Origin: Clostridia bacterium
GTDB lineage: Bacteria; Bacillota; Clostridia; Oscillospirales; CAG-382
Assembly (NCBI GenBank): GCA_017561145.1
Contig: JAFZDO010000025.1
Span: 1 to 64,000, forward strand
Reading direction: 5' to 3'
Length of the DNA stretch: 64,000 bases
In this document: piece after piece, positions 7,118 through 16,873 of the stretch
How the letters are laid out: every line of letters begins with the position of its first letter
Numbering within the stretch: position 1 is the stretch's first letter
Notes under the pieces: generated by a model
The model's input: only the letters and a program-made list of their open reading frames with translations
What the model was told of the DNA's origin: nothing
Database searches by the model: none
Made by a program: the position numbers and the translations under genes

Positions 7118-8701
7118 GTGGCAGAACAATATGCAATTGAAATGAGAAACATCACAAAGACGTTTGGCAGTGTCGTTGCAAACAGCGGAATCAATCTCGC
7201 TGTCAAACAGGGTGAAATTCTCGCCCTGCTTGGTGAAAACGGCTCGGGCAAGACCACGTTGATGAATATGCTTTCGGGTATTTACAAGCCCGACAGCGGC
7301 AGTATTTTTATCGACGGCAAAGAGGTTTCCATTGATTCTCCCGAAGACAGTAAAAAATACGGCATCGGTATGGTTCACCAGCACTTCAAGCTGGTGGAGG
7401 TTTTTTCTGCTGCCGATAATATCTGGATGGGACAGGACAAAACAGGTCCTATCCTTAAAAAGAACCGCTTTAAGTACGTTGAGGATATTGCGCATAAATT
7501 CGGGTTCGATATAGACCCGAAGAAAAAGGTCTATAACATGGCGGTTTCCGAAAAGCAGACTCTTGAAATAATCAAGGTGCTTTCTTACGGCGCAAAGACC
7601 ATCATTCTTGATGAGCCGACCGCCGTTCTTACCGTGCAGGAGATCGAAAAGCTTTTCGGTGTACTTCGCCGCATGAAGGAAGAGGGCCACGCCATTATCA
7701 TCATCACCCACAAGCTGAACGAGGTTATGGAAATTTCCGACCGCGTTGCGATCTTGCGCAAGGGTGAATATATCACCACCGTAAATACTGCCGAAACAAA
7801 CGAGCAGGAATTGACCGAGTGGATGGTGGGCAGAAAGATCGATCTTAATATCGACAGACCGATTGTTGAAAAAACACGCCCCTTGCTCGAGGTGCGCGAT
7901 CTTGTTATCCGTAACGACGAGGGAAGCGTTGCTATCGACAACGTTAACTTTTATATTCGCGGCGGCGAGATCCTTGGCGTTGCAGGCATCGCAGGATGCG
8001 GTCAGAAGGAGCTTTGCGAGGCTATCGCAGGCTTGCGCCCCATTGAAAAGGGTCAGATGATCCATAAGGGAGATAACATTGTAGGACTTTCTCCCAAGGC
8101 GATTTTGGAAAAGGGCATTTCGATGTCGTTTATCCCCGAGGACCGCTTGGGTATGGGTCTTGCACCCTCGATGTCCATAACCGAAAATATGCTGCTTAAA
8201 AATTACCGCGACGGCAGAGGTCCGCTTGTCGACCGTAAGCGCGGCAGAGCCGATGCGGAGCAGGTGATAAAGGAGCTTGAGGTAGTTACCCCGTCGTCCG
8301 AAACGCCTGTACGCCGTCTTTCCGGCGGTAACGTGCAAAAGGTCTTGCTCGGACGTGAGATCAAAGCCGGCCCCAACGTAATCGTTACGGCATATCCCGT
8401 TCGCGGCTTGGATATCAACTCCTCTTACGCCATATATAACATTCTTAACAAGCAAAAGCTTGACGGTGTCGGTATACTGTTCGTAGGTGAAGACCTCGAC
8501 GTTATGATGGCACTTTGCGATAAGATCATGGTTCTTTGCCACGGTAAGGTAATGGGCGTCGTTCACGCACATAAGACCACCAAGGAAGAGCTTGGACTTA
8601 TGATGACGGGCGTTTTGGACCTTAGCGAAAAGCATGAGGACAAGCCTGCCGGCATCGCAAAGGACTCCTTGTTTGAGTCCAACAACAGGGAGGAGGCGTA
8701 A
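7118..8701 (+). CDS. nupO: Nucleoside ABC importer, double ATP-binding protein
   Basis: 527 residues with two fused nucleotide-binding domains, as in YufO/NupO and RbsA. The first has Walker A GENGSGKT (39-46), a signature replaced by VSEKQTLEI, and Walker B ILDEPTAVLT. The second has a degenerate Walker A (GIAGCGQKEL), an intact signature LSGGNVQK, and a Walker B region without the catalytic DE (AYPVRGLDI). This asymmetry is normal for the family. Start GTG 7118 has AAGGAGGGG upstream. The two permease genes follow within 3 bases and by overlap. Confidence 0.92.
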   Translation: MAEQYAIEMRNITKTFGSVVANSGINLAVKQGEILALLGENGSGKTTLMNMLSGIYKPDSGSIFIDGKEVSIDSPEDSKKYGIGMVHQHFKLVEVFSAADNIWMGQDKTGPILKKNRFKYVEDIAHKFGFDIDPKKKVYNMAVSEKQTLEIIKVLSYGAKTIILDEPTAVLTVQEIEKLFGVLRRMKEEGHAIIIITHKLNEVMEISDRVAILRKGEYITTVNTAETNEQELTEWMVGRKIDLNIDRPIVEKTRPLLEVRDLVIRNDEGSVAIDNVNFYIRGGEILGVAGIAGCGQKELCEAIAGLRPIEKGQMIHKGDNIVGLSPKAILEKGISMSFIPEDRLGMGLAPSMSITENMLLKNYRDGRGPLVDRKRGRADAEQVIKELEVVTPSSETPVRRLSGGNVQKVLLGREIKAGPNVIVTAYPVRGLDINSSYAIYNILNKQKLDGVGILFVGEDLDVMMALCDKIMVLCHGKVMGVVHAHKTTKEELGLMMTGVLDLSEKHEDKPAGIAKDSLFESNNREEA

Positions 8702-8703
8702 CT

Positions 8704-9810
8704 ATGAGATTTCATATCGTAAAACGCGATAACGGACCGTTTTGGCAGCGCTGCTGTTATTACGTTGTAGCTGTTGTTGCGGCCTTGGCTGTTGGCGCTA
8801 TCATCCTTGCATCTATCGGAGTTAACCCCTTCGAGTATTATTACAAGATGTTCACAATGGGCACCGTGGGCAACAAGATTGCCTATAAGACCTTTATGAA
8901 CTACCTTAAGGAATTCGTGCCGCTTGTTCTTACCTCGGTCGCGCTTTCGTTGGCGTTTAAGATGCGTTTTTGGAACATCGGCGGCGAGGGTCAGTTTATA
9001 ATGGGTGCGATCGCTTCGGCTTGGGTCGCATTCCAATTCGGCGCATATCTTCCTATGGCTGTCACCCTTATATTTATGTGTCTTGCGGCTATGCTTGCCG
9101 CAGGCATCTACGGCCTTGTTGTCGGCGCTCTTAAGGTCAAATTCGGCACTAACGAAACCCTTATGACGCTTATGCTGAACTACGTTGCGCTGTACGTTTT
9201 GTATTTTATCGGTGAAACAAAAGCCGATTGGAACTTTTTCCTTCAAGCGGATTCGGCGCGTCCCGTTTTTGAAAGCTTTGCAGAGATCGCGCAGTTTCCG
9301 TCGTTTTCCTTGGGCGGAAAATTCGAGCTTAACATAACCGTTATCCTCACGGTAATTATCGGCGTTTTGGTGTTCTTCTATCTTAAATACACCAAGCAGG
9401 GATATGAGATAGGCGTTGTCGGCGACAGCGCAAACACCGCAAAGTATGCGGGTATGAAGGTCAACAAGATCGTGCTTCGCACCGTGTTCCTTTCTGCCGC
9501 GCTTATCGGCCTTGCGTCGGCGTTCAAGGTGGGCACCTCCGGCGTGCTTTCGACCTCTGTCACTAACGACGTGGGTTGGACCGGCATTATCGTTGCTTGG
9601 CTTGCAAAGCTAAGCACACCGATGATCTTCGTTGTGTCGATGCTTATCTGCGTCCTCCAACACGGCTCGACCGTTGCGGCGGTATCCTTCTCGCAGGTCG
9701 ACTCGAGCTTTGCAAATATGCTTCAGGGCGTAATTCTGTTTTTGGTTCTCGTTGCGGACTTTTTCGTTCGTTTCCGCATCGTACGCGTAAAGAAAGGGGG
9801 AAATGATTAA
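8704..9810 (+). CDS. nupP: Nucleoside ABC importer permease 1
   Basis: 368 residues, hydrophobic with about nine or ten membrane segments, branched-chain/BPD_transp_2 type as in YufP/NupP. The family hallmark NIGGEGQFIMGA, the cytoplasmic coupling region, is at about residues 91-102, and GTNETLMTLMLNY follows. It starts 3 bases after the ATPase stop and its stop codon shares a base with the next start, so the three genes are translationally coupled. With the partner permease it forms the membrane channel. Confidence 0.92.
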   Translation: MRFHIVKRDNGPFWQRCCYYVVAVVAALAVGAIILASIGVNPFEYYYKMFTMGTVGNKIAYKTFMNYLKEFVPLVLTSVALSLAFKMRFWNIGGEGQFIMGAIASAWVAFQFGAYLPMAVTLIFMCLAAMLAAGIYGLVVGALKVKFGTNETLMTLMLNYVALYVLYFIGETKADWNFFLQADSARPVFESFAEIAQFPSFSLGGKFELNITVILTVIIGVLVFFYLKYTKQGYEIGVVGDSANTAKYAGMKVNKIVLRTVFLSAALIGLASAFKVGTSGVLSTSVTNDVGWTGIIVAWLAKLSTPMIFVVSMLICVLQHGSTVAAVSFSQVDSSFANMLQGVILFLVLVADFFVRFRIVRVKKGGND

Positions 9811-10802
9811 TGGATAAGGTTGGCGTTATTACATCGTTTATCCACAATATCGTTCTTTTGAACATTCCCTTGCTTTACGGCACGGTCGGCGAGATAGTAG
9901 TTGAAAAGTCGGGCAGCCTTAACCTCGGTGTCGAGGGTACGATGGCGGTCGGCGCGATTTTCGGTTATATCTGCGGCTGTTTTGCAGACAGTATGGTAGT
10001 CGGTATCCTCACCGCGTTTATCGCAGGTGCTTTGTTTGGATTGCTTTTTGCGGCGCTTACCGTTTCGCTTCAGGCAAACCAGAACATCACCGGTCTTACG
10101 CTTACCACCTTCGGCTTGGGTATTTACTTCTTCGTAGGTAACGGCTTAAGAGCAAGCGGCAACTGGCCGACTATTTCCGAAAGCCTTAAGGACGGCTTTT
10201 CGGATATCAGCATTCCTTTGCTTTCGGATATTCCGATAATAGGTAACGGCTTGTTCAGCCATAACGTTTTGGTATATCTCGGTATTGCGATCGCGATATT
10301 TATGTGGTGGTACTTAAAGCATACCAAGTTCGGTCTTCGCCTTCGCGCTATCGGCGAAAATCCTGCGGCGGCTGACTCTGTCGGTATCAACGTAAAGAGA
10401 AGCAAATATCTTCATATCTGTCTCGGATGCGGAATTATGGGCATCGGCGGATATTATATGGGTCTTAACATGTCGGGCTCGTTCAATGCAAGCTGTTGGA
10501 TAAACGGCTACGGTTGGATCGCAGTTGCGTTGGTAATTTTTGCAAACTGGAGCCCTTCGGTAGCGATCATCGGTACGTTTGTGTTCGGCTTCTTCAACAC
10601 CCTCCGAGTTGCGGGCGGCAGCCTTGCTTTGGCATTCCCCGATTTTCTCGGTTGGCTTGCGGACGTTCCCACTCAGCTTTATCAGGCGCTTCCCTTTATT
10701 ATTACCGCAATCGTTCTTGTCGTTACGTCGATCAAGAACAAGCGAGGAAGAAGCGGTCTTCCCGCGGCCTTGGGTCTTAACTATTTCCGCGAGGAGCGTT
10801 AA
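9810..10802 (+). CDS. nupQ: Nucleoside ABC importer permease 2
   Basis: 330 residues, all membrane segments, same superfamily as the previous gene and similar to YufQ/NupQ. The hallmark NLGVEGTMAVGA is near residue 36, and TGLTLTTFGLG and the cytoplasmic RAIGENPAAADSVGINV follow. The ATG overlaps the stop of permease 1 (TAATG). A bidirectional terminator at 10815 closes the operon. It makes the importer complete: receptor, double ATPase and two permeases. Confidence 0.92.
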   Translation: MDKVGVITSFIHNIVLLNIPLLYGTVGEIVVEKSGSLNLGVEGTMAVGAIFGYICGCFADSMVVGILTAFIAGALFGLLFAALTVSLQANQNITGLTLTTFGLGIYFFVGNGLRASGNWPTISESLKDGFSDISIPLLSDIPIIGNGLFSHNVLVYLGIAIAIFMWWYLKHTKFGLRLRAIGENPAAADSVGINVKRSKYLHICLGCGIMGIGGYYMGLNMSGSFNASCWINGYGWIAVALVIFANWSPSVAIIGTFVFGFFNTLRVAGGSLALAFPDFLGWLADVPTQLYQALPFIITAIVLVVTSIKNKRGRSGLPAALGLNYFREER

Positions 10803-10814
10803 AGCAAATAAAAA

Positions 10815-10850
10815 ACTCGGCATCTCAATTCGGATGCCGAGTATTTTTTT
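10815..10850. terminator. Bidirectional terminator between convergent units
   Basis: ACTCGGCATC / GATGCCGAGT stem with an 8-base loop, T run on the plus side and A run on the left. Confidence 0.92.
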
Positions 10851-10853
10851 GTC

Positions 10854-13520
10854 TTAAAGACCAAGTACGTAGTCGAACAATTCGACTGCCGCTTTTTCGC
10901 TTGCCGTTTCACCGAAGTCGTCTGCAAAGTTGGAGTCTTTGAGATATTTTTCTATGGATTTCTTGTATTCCTCAAATGGAACGTTATTAGATCTAATGCC
11001 AACGACGTAGTAATAAAGGTGCTCGAGGTCGGATTTGACATATATGTCCTCGGTAACGTAAATAATGTTTTTCAAGCGGTCTCTTATCATTATCCGGCAA
11101 GCATTTGAGAAGTCCTCGTTGCGCGTGTCGGTCGGGATAGCTTCCTTTGAAAATGCCTTGCGATAAAGCGAATCGTAGCCGCAAATCGAAATATAGCGCA
11201 GTGTGAATACCGAAACGCCCTCAACGGCAACGCCGTAATTCATAATCAACTGCTCTTCCATCGATTCGTGGGATGCTTTTACGTATGCACCGACACCGAT
11301 GATCATATCGGTGTGCTCGGAAATCGGAAGATTCTTTTCCACGTAGCCGAGCTGATATTCGGTGGTGTCGCCGTATATCATAGGATAGATGGCATCGGCA
11401 TATCCGTTTTCAGCCCATTTTTCAACGTCCTGACAGGTATATATCTGTCTGTCGCGGTAATCCGCAAAGCAGGTAAAGCTTACGTTAAGATCGGGGTTAA
11501 CGGATTTTGCGGTCTGATAAAAGCGCTTTTGATATTCCGAAATGATGTCGCGCTTCCACGCGCACCATTTTTCCCAAAGGGGATCGTTAATGCTTAAGGT
11601 CGCGGGATCCTTTCCGTATTTCTTGATAAATCCGGACTTCGAGGTCTCGTTAAAACCGAAATCCTCGTAATTGTGCGCTTGGTAATACCAGGGAAGCGGA
11701 TAGCGCATATAGTCTGCCTGCACGCCGTAAACGTCGTACTTTTCGCAAATTTCGGTCAGCACGGCAAGGTTAAACGCCTGCACGTCGGGGTCGGCAGGGT
11801 CTAACGTTATCACACCGTCGGGGCCGACGTGTCTGCCTTTGTTTGTGATAAGGTATTTGTCCTTGTATATCGACATATAGTGATTTTTGGGATAAACCAC
11901 TCCGTCGACACCGCTCGAGAAGGCATTGACCATTATGATCAATCGGATCCCTTGCTCCTTGCAAGCAATCTCGAACGCCTTAAGAAGGTCAACGTCGCCA
12001 AGCTGGGGAAGCTTGACTATTCCTTCGATCTCGCTGTCGTAAACCGCAAAGTTCGCCGCGAGGTTATCGATAATAAGAGTGTTAAGACCGACCGATTTTG
12101 CATAAGCTACCGTGTGGTCTACATCCTCTTGGGTTTTATAGTGCAGAATTATGCTCTTGTTGTAATCGTATTCGCCTAAGGTTACCCAAGCCGTTCTGTC
12201 CTGAATTTCGATTTGGGGAATAAGCAGAAGCTCGATTTCCCGAGTAAGCGATCGCAGATCTTCTATTGCGACCGCAAAGGCTTCGCCGTCGTTCTTGATA
12301 TCCTCAACGGATTTAACGAGCGCTTCTGCCTCCGAAAGCTTGTTTGCCGCCGTTACGAAATCGATATAAGCGACCTCGGCGCGACACTTATTGTATTGCG
12401 TTCTAAGAGCTTCGGTTGTGGTCTTCAGCTCGTAAAACCTGTCCTCGGGGGTGCTTGAAATACAAAAAACTCTTGCTCTCGGCTCGAAAATGCTTGCGCC
12501 GATGCGCGCGTGCTTGACAAGACCCGAAACGCTGTTGCCGGTTGCGGAAATAATATAACCGCCGTCGGGAATTTTTTTCATGCCCGAGCAATCGGGATAT
12601 ATGCCGATTATTTTGTTGTTTTTGCTAACGACGATCTCGGCAACGTTCGTGCCGATAGGCGTAGTTTTGTATTCTTCGAGAGTGTAAATTACGATTCCGT
12701 CATCGGGACGGGCGCGGTTTTTTCCTGCATATCCAAAGCTTTTCAGATTATATAGCTTGTCGCCCAAAAAGATCTCGGCTTCGTCACCGACCTTAAGCAT
12801 GTTGGTCTTGCGTTCCGAGGAAGAACCCTGACCGACCGCCACAACGTAACCGCCCTCGGGAATACGGGTATCTCCGATATTATCGCCCGAACGGTTTATT
12901 TCAACGATCTTTCCGTCCTTGACCGCAATTTCGGTGCACCAGACGTTGCTTGTCGTCGTTGCCGAATACCAGCGCGAATCATAAAGCCAGCCCGTGTCCT
13001 CGTCGGTGCGAATCTCGTTTTCGTGGCCTATCTCAATAACCTTGTCGCCAAAACGCACGTATTTCAAGGGGGTTGCGGAAATACTTACGGCGTTGGATTT
13101 TATCGCATCGCCAACCGAAACCGCTTGATCGGTCTCGCAAAAGCGAAGGATGAATCCGTCGCTCGGGATTATTGCGGTTGCACCGTCGGGATAGACGCAA
13201 ACCGCCGATCCGTCGATAACCGCAACGTCGAAAAATTCGCTTTCGCTCTTGGGTGTTGCAACGCTTCCGAAATCGGGCGTGAAGATATAAACGCCTTTGC
13301 CTTCGGGGGTAACGTTTATGCCGTCAAGCGAGAATTCCGATTCCGCAACGGTAACGGTTTCCTTTTCCGCTTCTTCAGTTGAAGCGTCGGCTTCGGGGAG
13401 CGAGTCGTTAGATTCTACCGATTCTTCGGTCGTGCTGTTCGAGCAGGAAACCGCAAAGGGGATCAAAAGGGAAAGTGAGCAGATAAACGCAACTGTGCGA
13501 AGAAAACGAAAAGTCTTCAT
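10854..13520 (-). CDS. Large lipoprotein with a GHL10-type glycosidase-like domain
   Basis: 888 residues. Lipobox VSC (Cys about 26) after a signal peptide, then an acidic Ser/Glu linker. Residues about 60-350 are beta-rich and repeat short units ending in GGY(V/I)(I/V)(A/S) (for example EGGYVVAVGQG and DGGYIISATGN), probably surface modules. A helical segment of about 80 residues follows. The C-terminal part (about 440-800) resembles the YngK/GHL10 (DUF187) TIM barrel: LGLNTLIID-like, ITLDPADPDVQ, YGVQADYMRYPL and the conserved WAENGYADAIYPMIY. Members are thought to act on cell-wall or plant glycans; the substrate is unknown. The start has GTGAGG upstream. Confidence 0.82.
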   Translation of the reverse strand: MKTFRFLRTVAFICSLSLLIPFAVSCSNSTTEESVESNDSLPEADASTEEAEKETVTVAESEFSLDGINVTPEGKGVYIFTPDFGSVATPKSESEFFDVAVIDGSAVCVYPDGATAIIPSDGFILRFCETDQAVSVGDAIKSNAVSISATPLKYVRFGDKVIEIGHENEIRTDEDTGWLYDSRWYSATTTSNVWCTEIAVKDGKIVEINRSGDNIGDTRIPEGGYVVAVGQGSSSERKTNMLKVGDEAEIFLGDKLYNLKSFGYAGKNRARPDDGIVIYTLEEYKTTPIGTNVAEIVVSKNNKIIGIYPDCSGMKKIPDGGYIISATGNSVSGLVKHARIGASIFEPRARVFCISSTPEDRFYELKTTTEALRTQYNKCRAEVAYIDFVTAANKLSEAEALVKSVEDIKNDGEAFAVAIEDLRSLTREIELLLIPQIEIQDRTAWVTLGEYDYNKSIILHYKTQEDVDHTVAYAKSVGLNTLIIDNLAANFAVYDSEIEGIVKLPQLGDVDLLKAFEIACKEQGIRLIIMVNAFSSGVDGVVYPKNHYMSIYKDKYLITNKGRHVGPDGVITLDPADPDVQAFNLAVLTEICEKYDVYGVQADYMRYPLPWYYQAHNYEDFGFNETSKSGFIKKYGKDPATLSINDPLWEKWCAWKRDIISEYQKRFYQTAKSVNPDLNVSFTCFADYRDRQIYTCQDVEKWAENGYADAIYPMIYGDTTEYQLGYVEKNLPISEHTDMIIGVGAYVKASHESMEEQLIMNYGVAVEGVSVFTLRYISICGYDSLYRKAFSKEAIPTDTRNEDFSNACRIMIRDRLKNIIYVTEDIYVKSDLEHLYYYVVGIRSNNVPFEEYKKSIEKYLKDSNFADDFGETASEKAAVELFDYVLGL

Positions 13521-13536
13521 TTTCTCAAAACCTCAC

Positions 13537-14055
13537 TTAATCAACAAAAATAACAGGTTGTGTTCTTTCTACGGGTGTCGGAAGCTCGCAATCACGGTAT
13601 CCGAGAATGCAGTTACCGATGCCGATATATTCGTCGGGGATGCCGAAGGAGCGAGCGATCGCTCTGCCCTCTGCAGATTCAAAAACCTCTCTCGCACGGT
13701 GTATCCAACAGGAATCGATGCCCAACGAAAACGCCGCGTTCATAAGGTTTGCCATCGCGCAGGAGCCGTCCTCGACGGTAGTTGTGCGCGTTCTGTCGGC
13801 AAAAACAACGATAACTGCGGGCGCGCCGTAAAAGGGGTCGTTTTCACTGCCCATAACTGCGGCGTTCATTTTAGACATACGGCTTATAAGCTCCTTCTGC
13901 GTTACGACAAGAAAAAGCGTATCACGTGTATTTCTGCCGGTGGGGGCGTAAACCCCCGCCTTCAGAATAAGATCCAAATCTTCCTTGCTTACAGGTCTGT
14001 CGCTGTATTTGCGAATGCTTCTTCGCTCGGTAAGAGTTTTGATCGTTTCGTTCAT
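13537..14055 (-). CDS. Nitroreductase-family flavoprotein
   Basis: 172 residues. FMN-binding nitroreductase fold: RRSIRKYSDRPV at the start, AGVYAPTGRNTRDTLF (flavin and dimer contacts), and the C-terminal GIGNCILGY. Such enzymes use NAD(P)H to reduce nitro compounds, quinones or flavins; substrate unknown. ATG 14055 is chosen because it has GGAGG and fits the family start; the longer frame adds 13 residues that overlap the upstream gene. It sits 4 bases after the GH123-like gene, so the two are probably cotranscribed. Confidence 0.9.
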   Translation of the reverse strand: MNETIKTLTERRSIRKYSDRPVSKEDLDLILKAGVYAPTGRNTRDTLFLVVTQKELISRMSKMNAAVMGSENDPFYGAPAVIVVFADRTRTTTVEDGSCAMANLMNAAFSLGIDSCWIHRAREVFESAEGRAIARSFGIPDEYIGIGNCILGYRDCELPTPVERTQPVIFVD

Positions 14056-14059
14056 TAAT

Positions 14060-15778
14060 TTATGCCTCCAACGCTTCCAAAAGTGTAACGGCAAAATTAC
14101 GGTAATCGTCTGCGTTGATGCTCATAATCTTTTCTCTGTCCCAAACGGCGTAAAGCTTCTTGAGATCCTTTTCGATAAGCACGAAGTTATAGGCCTTTTC
14201 AAGCGCTTCGGCGAGATTGCGTTTTTCGGCTTCTTTGATAAGCACGAAGTATTTTATACCGCGGTACATCGTCTTCCAACGGAGCGAAAGAAGGGGCTCG
14301 CCGTTCTTTGCGGGGTAAACGTAACCGAGGTCGCCGACGGGGAAGGGACCGTAGCGGAGATCGACGTTGGGCTCGTCCGTCCAGCAGGTGTAGCTCCAGC
14401 GCAAGAAGCCGTCCATCTTTGCAAGTGCCGCAAGAATACCGATGTAATATCCGTCGGTAAGCTCGCTTCTGATAAAGCTGTTGGGAACCTCGGGACAGCA
14501 GCAAACGTAGTAAAGGAAGCGCTTGTCGGGCATTTCCTTGCGGAAGTTCATAAGCGCGTCATATTCGCTGAACATAGCCGAAATATAGGGCGCGAAATCA
14601 TAAATATCGTTGCCGAACTCGTTAACGAATTCCGCGTGGTTGATAGCGGTTTTGTATTTAAAGGAGGGAGCAACCGCCTTGATATGCTCAAGGCTTGCAC
14701 GGTATGCAACAACGTCCGCAGGCTCGTCTGCGGCGATTCTTACGATATCGTTCTGATTGGTTTCGTTGAAATATGCCTCGAGCAATTTAATGTATTCGTC
14801 CAATTCCTTTGCGGTGCGGAGATAATCGTAAACGCCGCTTGCTTCGTCAAATGCACGAACGTGGATTCCGTCGGGATAATCGGGCGCGGTGCGCTCACCG
14901 TAATTCTTGCAATCCCAGACGTTAACAAGACCGTAAACCGAAATGCATTCGTCGATACCGTATTTAGCGCACATATCGATATATCTTTGCATAATGGAAA
15001 AATCTGCGGAAATGCTGCCGTCAGCCTTGCGAACTACGGGTATCATCGAATATTCAAAGAGATTTGCCTTGTAGCGGAGCTCTGCCTGACAGCCCTGTCC
15101 GTTCCAAGGAATTTCCGAAGCCATAACGGTAACGCACTTTACGCCGAGATCGCCAAGCGACTTGGTGTATTTTTCCAAAACCTCAAAATGCGCGTCGCTC
15201 CAAAGTGCAACGTTGTGCTGGCGTGCAAGGTTCGAGGGGTGCTGCCAAAGGTCAAGATGGAAGCCGTTATCCTTGTTTTCGGGGAAAACAAAGTTGTATA
15301 CGGTAAGCTCTACGTTGAGCTCGCCGACGAATTCTTCCTTCGAGAAGCCGAAGCTTTCGAAAATCTTGATCTTGCCGTTATACCTGCCTTTTTCTGCAGC
15401 TGCGGGGATCTTTATTTCGCAGTAAACCGCAAGAATTTCGTCGTCATCAGCCTCGATAACGCTATCGTGAAGCAAAACGTCGCCGCGACGGTAAGCGTCG
15501 TCGCAAAGAACAGTGCCAACGTGCGAAAGCGAAGCCTCGAAGGGGAGGTCTGCCTCAAGACGGATGTTTCTGCGCTTTGCAAGCTGAGAGAACCAGGGCT
15601 GGTTCGAAACGTTAAGCGCAAAGCGTTCGTCTGCGGTGAAGACGGTGTTGAATGCTGCGGTATCGTTTTTGCCTGCGACAAGCTTTATTTCCTTGGGTAA
15701 TTCGGCAACCGATGCGGGTGTGGTCTGTCCCCAAACGACCTTGTAATTTTCGGGTGCGGCTCCGTAAAGAATTTTCAT
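14060..15778 (-). CDS. DUF4091 / GH123-like glycoside hydrolase
   Basis: 572 residues without a signal peptide. An N-terminal beta domain is followed by a TIM-barrel region and the C-terminal DUF4091 part. FHLDLWQHPSNLAR and the adjacent acid pair in ADEPADV (about residue 350) match the GH123 plan, in which neighbouring Asp and Glu support a substrate-assisted mechanism on N-acetylgalactosaminides. GFLRWSYTCW and DPY-like WTDEPNVDLRYGPF are typical of DUF4091. Substrate remains inference. The lack of a signal suggests intracellular processing of imported glycans. Followed closely by the nitroreductase gene. Confidence 0.82.
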   Translation of the reverse strand: MKILYGAAPENYKVVWGQTTPASVAELPKEIKLVAGKNDTAAFNTVFTADERFALNVSNQPWFSQLAKRRNIRLEADLPFEASLSHVGTVLCDDAYRRGDVLLHDSVIEADDDEILAVYCEIKIPAAAEKGRYNGKIKIFESFGFSKEEFVGELNVELTVYNFVFPENKDNGFHLDLWQHPSNLARQHNVALWSDAHFEVLEKYTKSLGDLGVKCVTVMASEIPWNGQGCQAELRYKANLFEYSMIPVVRKADGSISADFSIMQRYIDMCAKYGIDECISVYGLVNVWDCKNYGERTAPDYPDGIHVRAFDEASGVYDYLRTAKELDEYIKLLEAYFNETNQNDIVRIAADEPADVVAYRASLEHIKAVAPSFKYKTAINHAEFVNEFGNDIYDFAPYISAMFSEYDALMNFRKEMPDKRFLYYVCCCPEVPNSFIRSELTDGYYIGILAALAKMDGFLRWSYTCWTDEPNVDLRYGPFPVGDLGYVYPAKNGEPLLSLRWKTMYRGIKYFVLIKEAEKRNLAEALEKAYNFVLIEKDLKKLYAVWDREKIMSINADDYRNFAVTLLEALEA

Positions 15779-15806
15779 GATGATCTCCTTTTTTATACGT
15801 GTGTTT

Positions 15807-16433
15807 TTAAGCGTTTTTAAGATACGTATTGTATCTGCGCTCGTTATCGAGCGTTGTGGGTGAATCGTGACCGGGATAGATATCGTAATCGCCGGGCAAA
15901 TCGCGTAATGCGCGAAGCGAACGCATCATAAGCTTTTCGTCTCCGCCGAGGTCGGTCCTGCCGATGCTTTGCTTGAAAAGCGTGTCGCCCGTAAACATCA
16001 TGCCGTCGAAAACGAAGCAAACACTGCCTTTTGTGTGCCCCGGGGTGGGGATAACGTAAAAATCAAATCCGGCGATCGAATATTCGCCCTCCTTCGAGAA
16101 GGTGAATTCGGCAGGCTCAAAGGGACGCGGATCGTAAGGGATTATTGCCGAAAACATATCGCGCTCGGTGAGCATATGCGCATCGGCTTCGTGGATGGCA
16201 ACCGGAATGTTGATTCCTCGAAGATCGCCGACGGCAAGGATATGATCGAAATGTCCGTGGGTAAGAAGTATAAGACGGCAAACCGCATCGGCACGGTGAA
16301 GAGCGTCCTGAATAACGGTAAGATCTCCGCCCGGGTCGATCACTATTGCATCGCGCGTATCGGGGTTTTTAAGAATATAGCAATTCGTATGAAGCATGCC
16401 GACTTCAATTCTTTTTACTGTCATTTCCTTCAT
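15807..16433 (-). CDS. Metallo-beta-lactamase-fold hydrolase (glyoxalase II-like)
   Basis: 208 residues, the short single-domain form of the YcbL/GloB-like group (COG0491). Metal ligands are clear: LLTHGHFDHI (HxHxDH), PGHTKGS, TGDTLF and YPGHDSPTT. The typical starter YILKNPDTRDAIVIDPGG is present. Such proteins hydrolyse thioesters such as hydroxyacylglutathione analogues; the physiological substrate is unknown. It has its own promoter at 16472-16500 and lies at the head of the minus-strand group. Confidence 0.92.
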   Translation of the reverse strand: MKEMTVKRIEVGMLHTNCYILKNPDTRDAIVIDPGGDLTVIQDALHRADAVCRLILLTHGHFDHILAVGDLRGINIPVAIHEADAHMLTERDMFSAIIPYDPRPFEPAEFTFSKEGEYSIAGFDFYVIPTPGHTKGSVCFVFDGMMFTGDTLFKQSIGRTDLGGDEKLMMRSLRALRDLPGDYDIYPGHDSPTTLDNERRYNTYLKNA

Positions 16434-16471
16434 GGCAATTGATCCTTTCTGCGTATTCTTTTACAAAATAT

Positions 16472-16500
16472 ATTATATACGCAACTTTATCAAAAGTAAA
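16472..16500 (-). promoter_or_regulatory. Promoter for the metallo-hydrolase gene
   Basis: Minus strand TTTACT, 17 bases, TATAAT, about 40 bases before the start codon. Confidence 0.65.
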
Positions 16501-16539
16501 TAGCAAAATAACACGTTAAAACGGATTTTGCAAAAAAAC

Positions 16540-16568
16540 TTGACAAATCAAAAAGAATGTGCTAATAT
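16540..16568 (+). promoter_or_regulatory. Promoter for the T-box leader
   Basis: TTGACA (16540-16545), 17 bases, TAATAT (16563-16568). Transcription would begin near 16575, at the base of the T-box structure. Confidence 0.85.
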
Positions 16569-16579
16569 TCAAGCAATAA

Positions 16580-16822
16580 ATGCTTAGACGAGGACACGGG
16601 GTAAAACCGTATCGGCTTTCAGAGAGTTGCCGTTTGGTGCGAGGCAACAACCGACATTTTATCTTATCACCTCCGAGCTGCATACCTGAAATAACAGTAG
16701 GGTGTGACGGAGTTTCCGCCGTAATAAAGGGAATAGCGTCAAGTGCGCCGCAAATGAGTGGTATAATGCAGTTGTTTTTTAACAGCTTCATCTCGTTGCA
16801 GAGATGGAGCTTTTTGTTTTTT
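16580..16822 (+). promoter_or_regulatory. T-box riboswitch leader
   Basis: Stem I features: GAGGAC (K-turn-like), AGAGAG at 16621-16626, then a distal stem TTGCC/GGCAA around GTTTGGTGCGA, the pattern of T-box apical loops. Downstream is a degenerate T-box bulge, GAGTGGTATAATGC (about 16757-16770), in place of AGGGTGGTACCGC. Last is a terminator AGCTTCATCTC-GTTGC-AGAGATGGAGCT followed by T's (16784-16822). Uncharged tRNA would stabilise the antiterminator and allow expression of the gene at 16874. The specifier codon is not certain; ATC (Ile), just before ACCTCCGAG at about 16667, is the best-placed candidate. Confidence 0.82.
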
Positions 16823-16873
16823 ACACACTTCTTGGCGACGTAAAAAAATCAAAAAAGAAGAGGTAATTCAAAA

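Noticed and set aside
7880-8440. Mutated second ATPase half in nupO
   Set aside because: The missing DE in the second Walker B is typical of this double-ATPase family.
13985-15700. 571-codon plus-strand frame over the GH123-like gene
   Set aside because: Antisense shadow of the minus-strand gene, with low-quality amino-acid composition.
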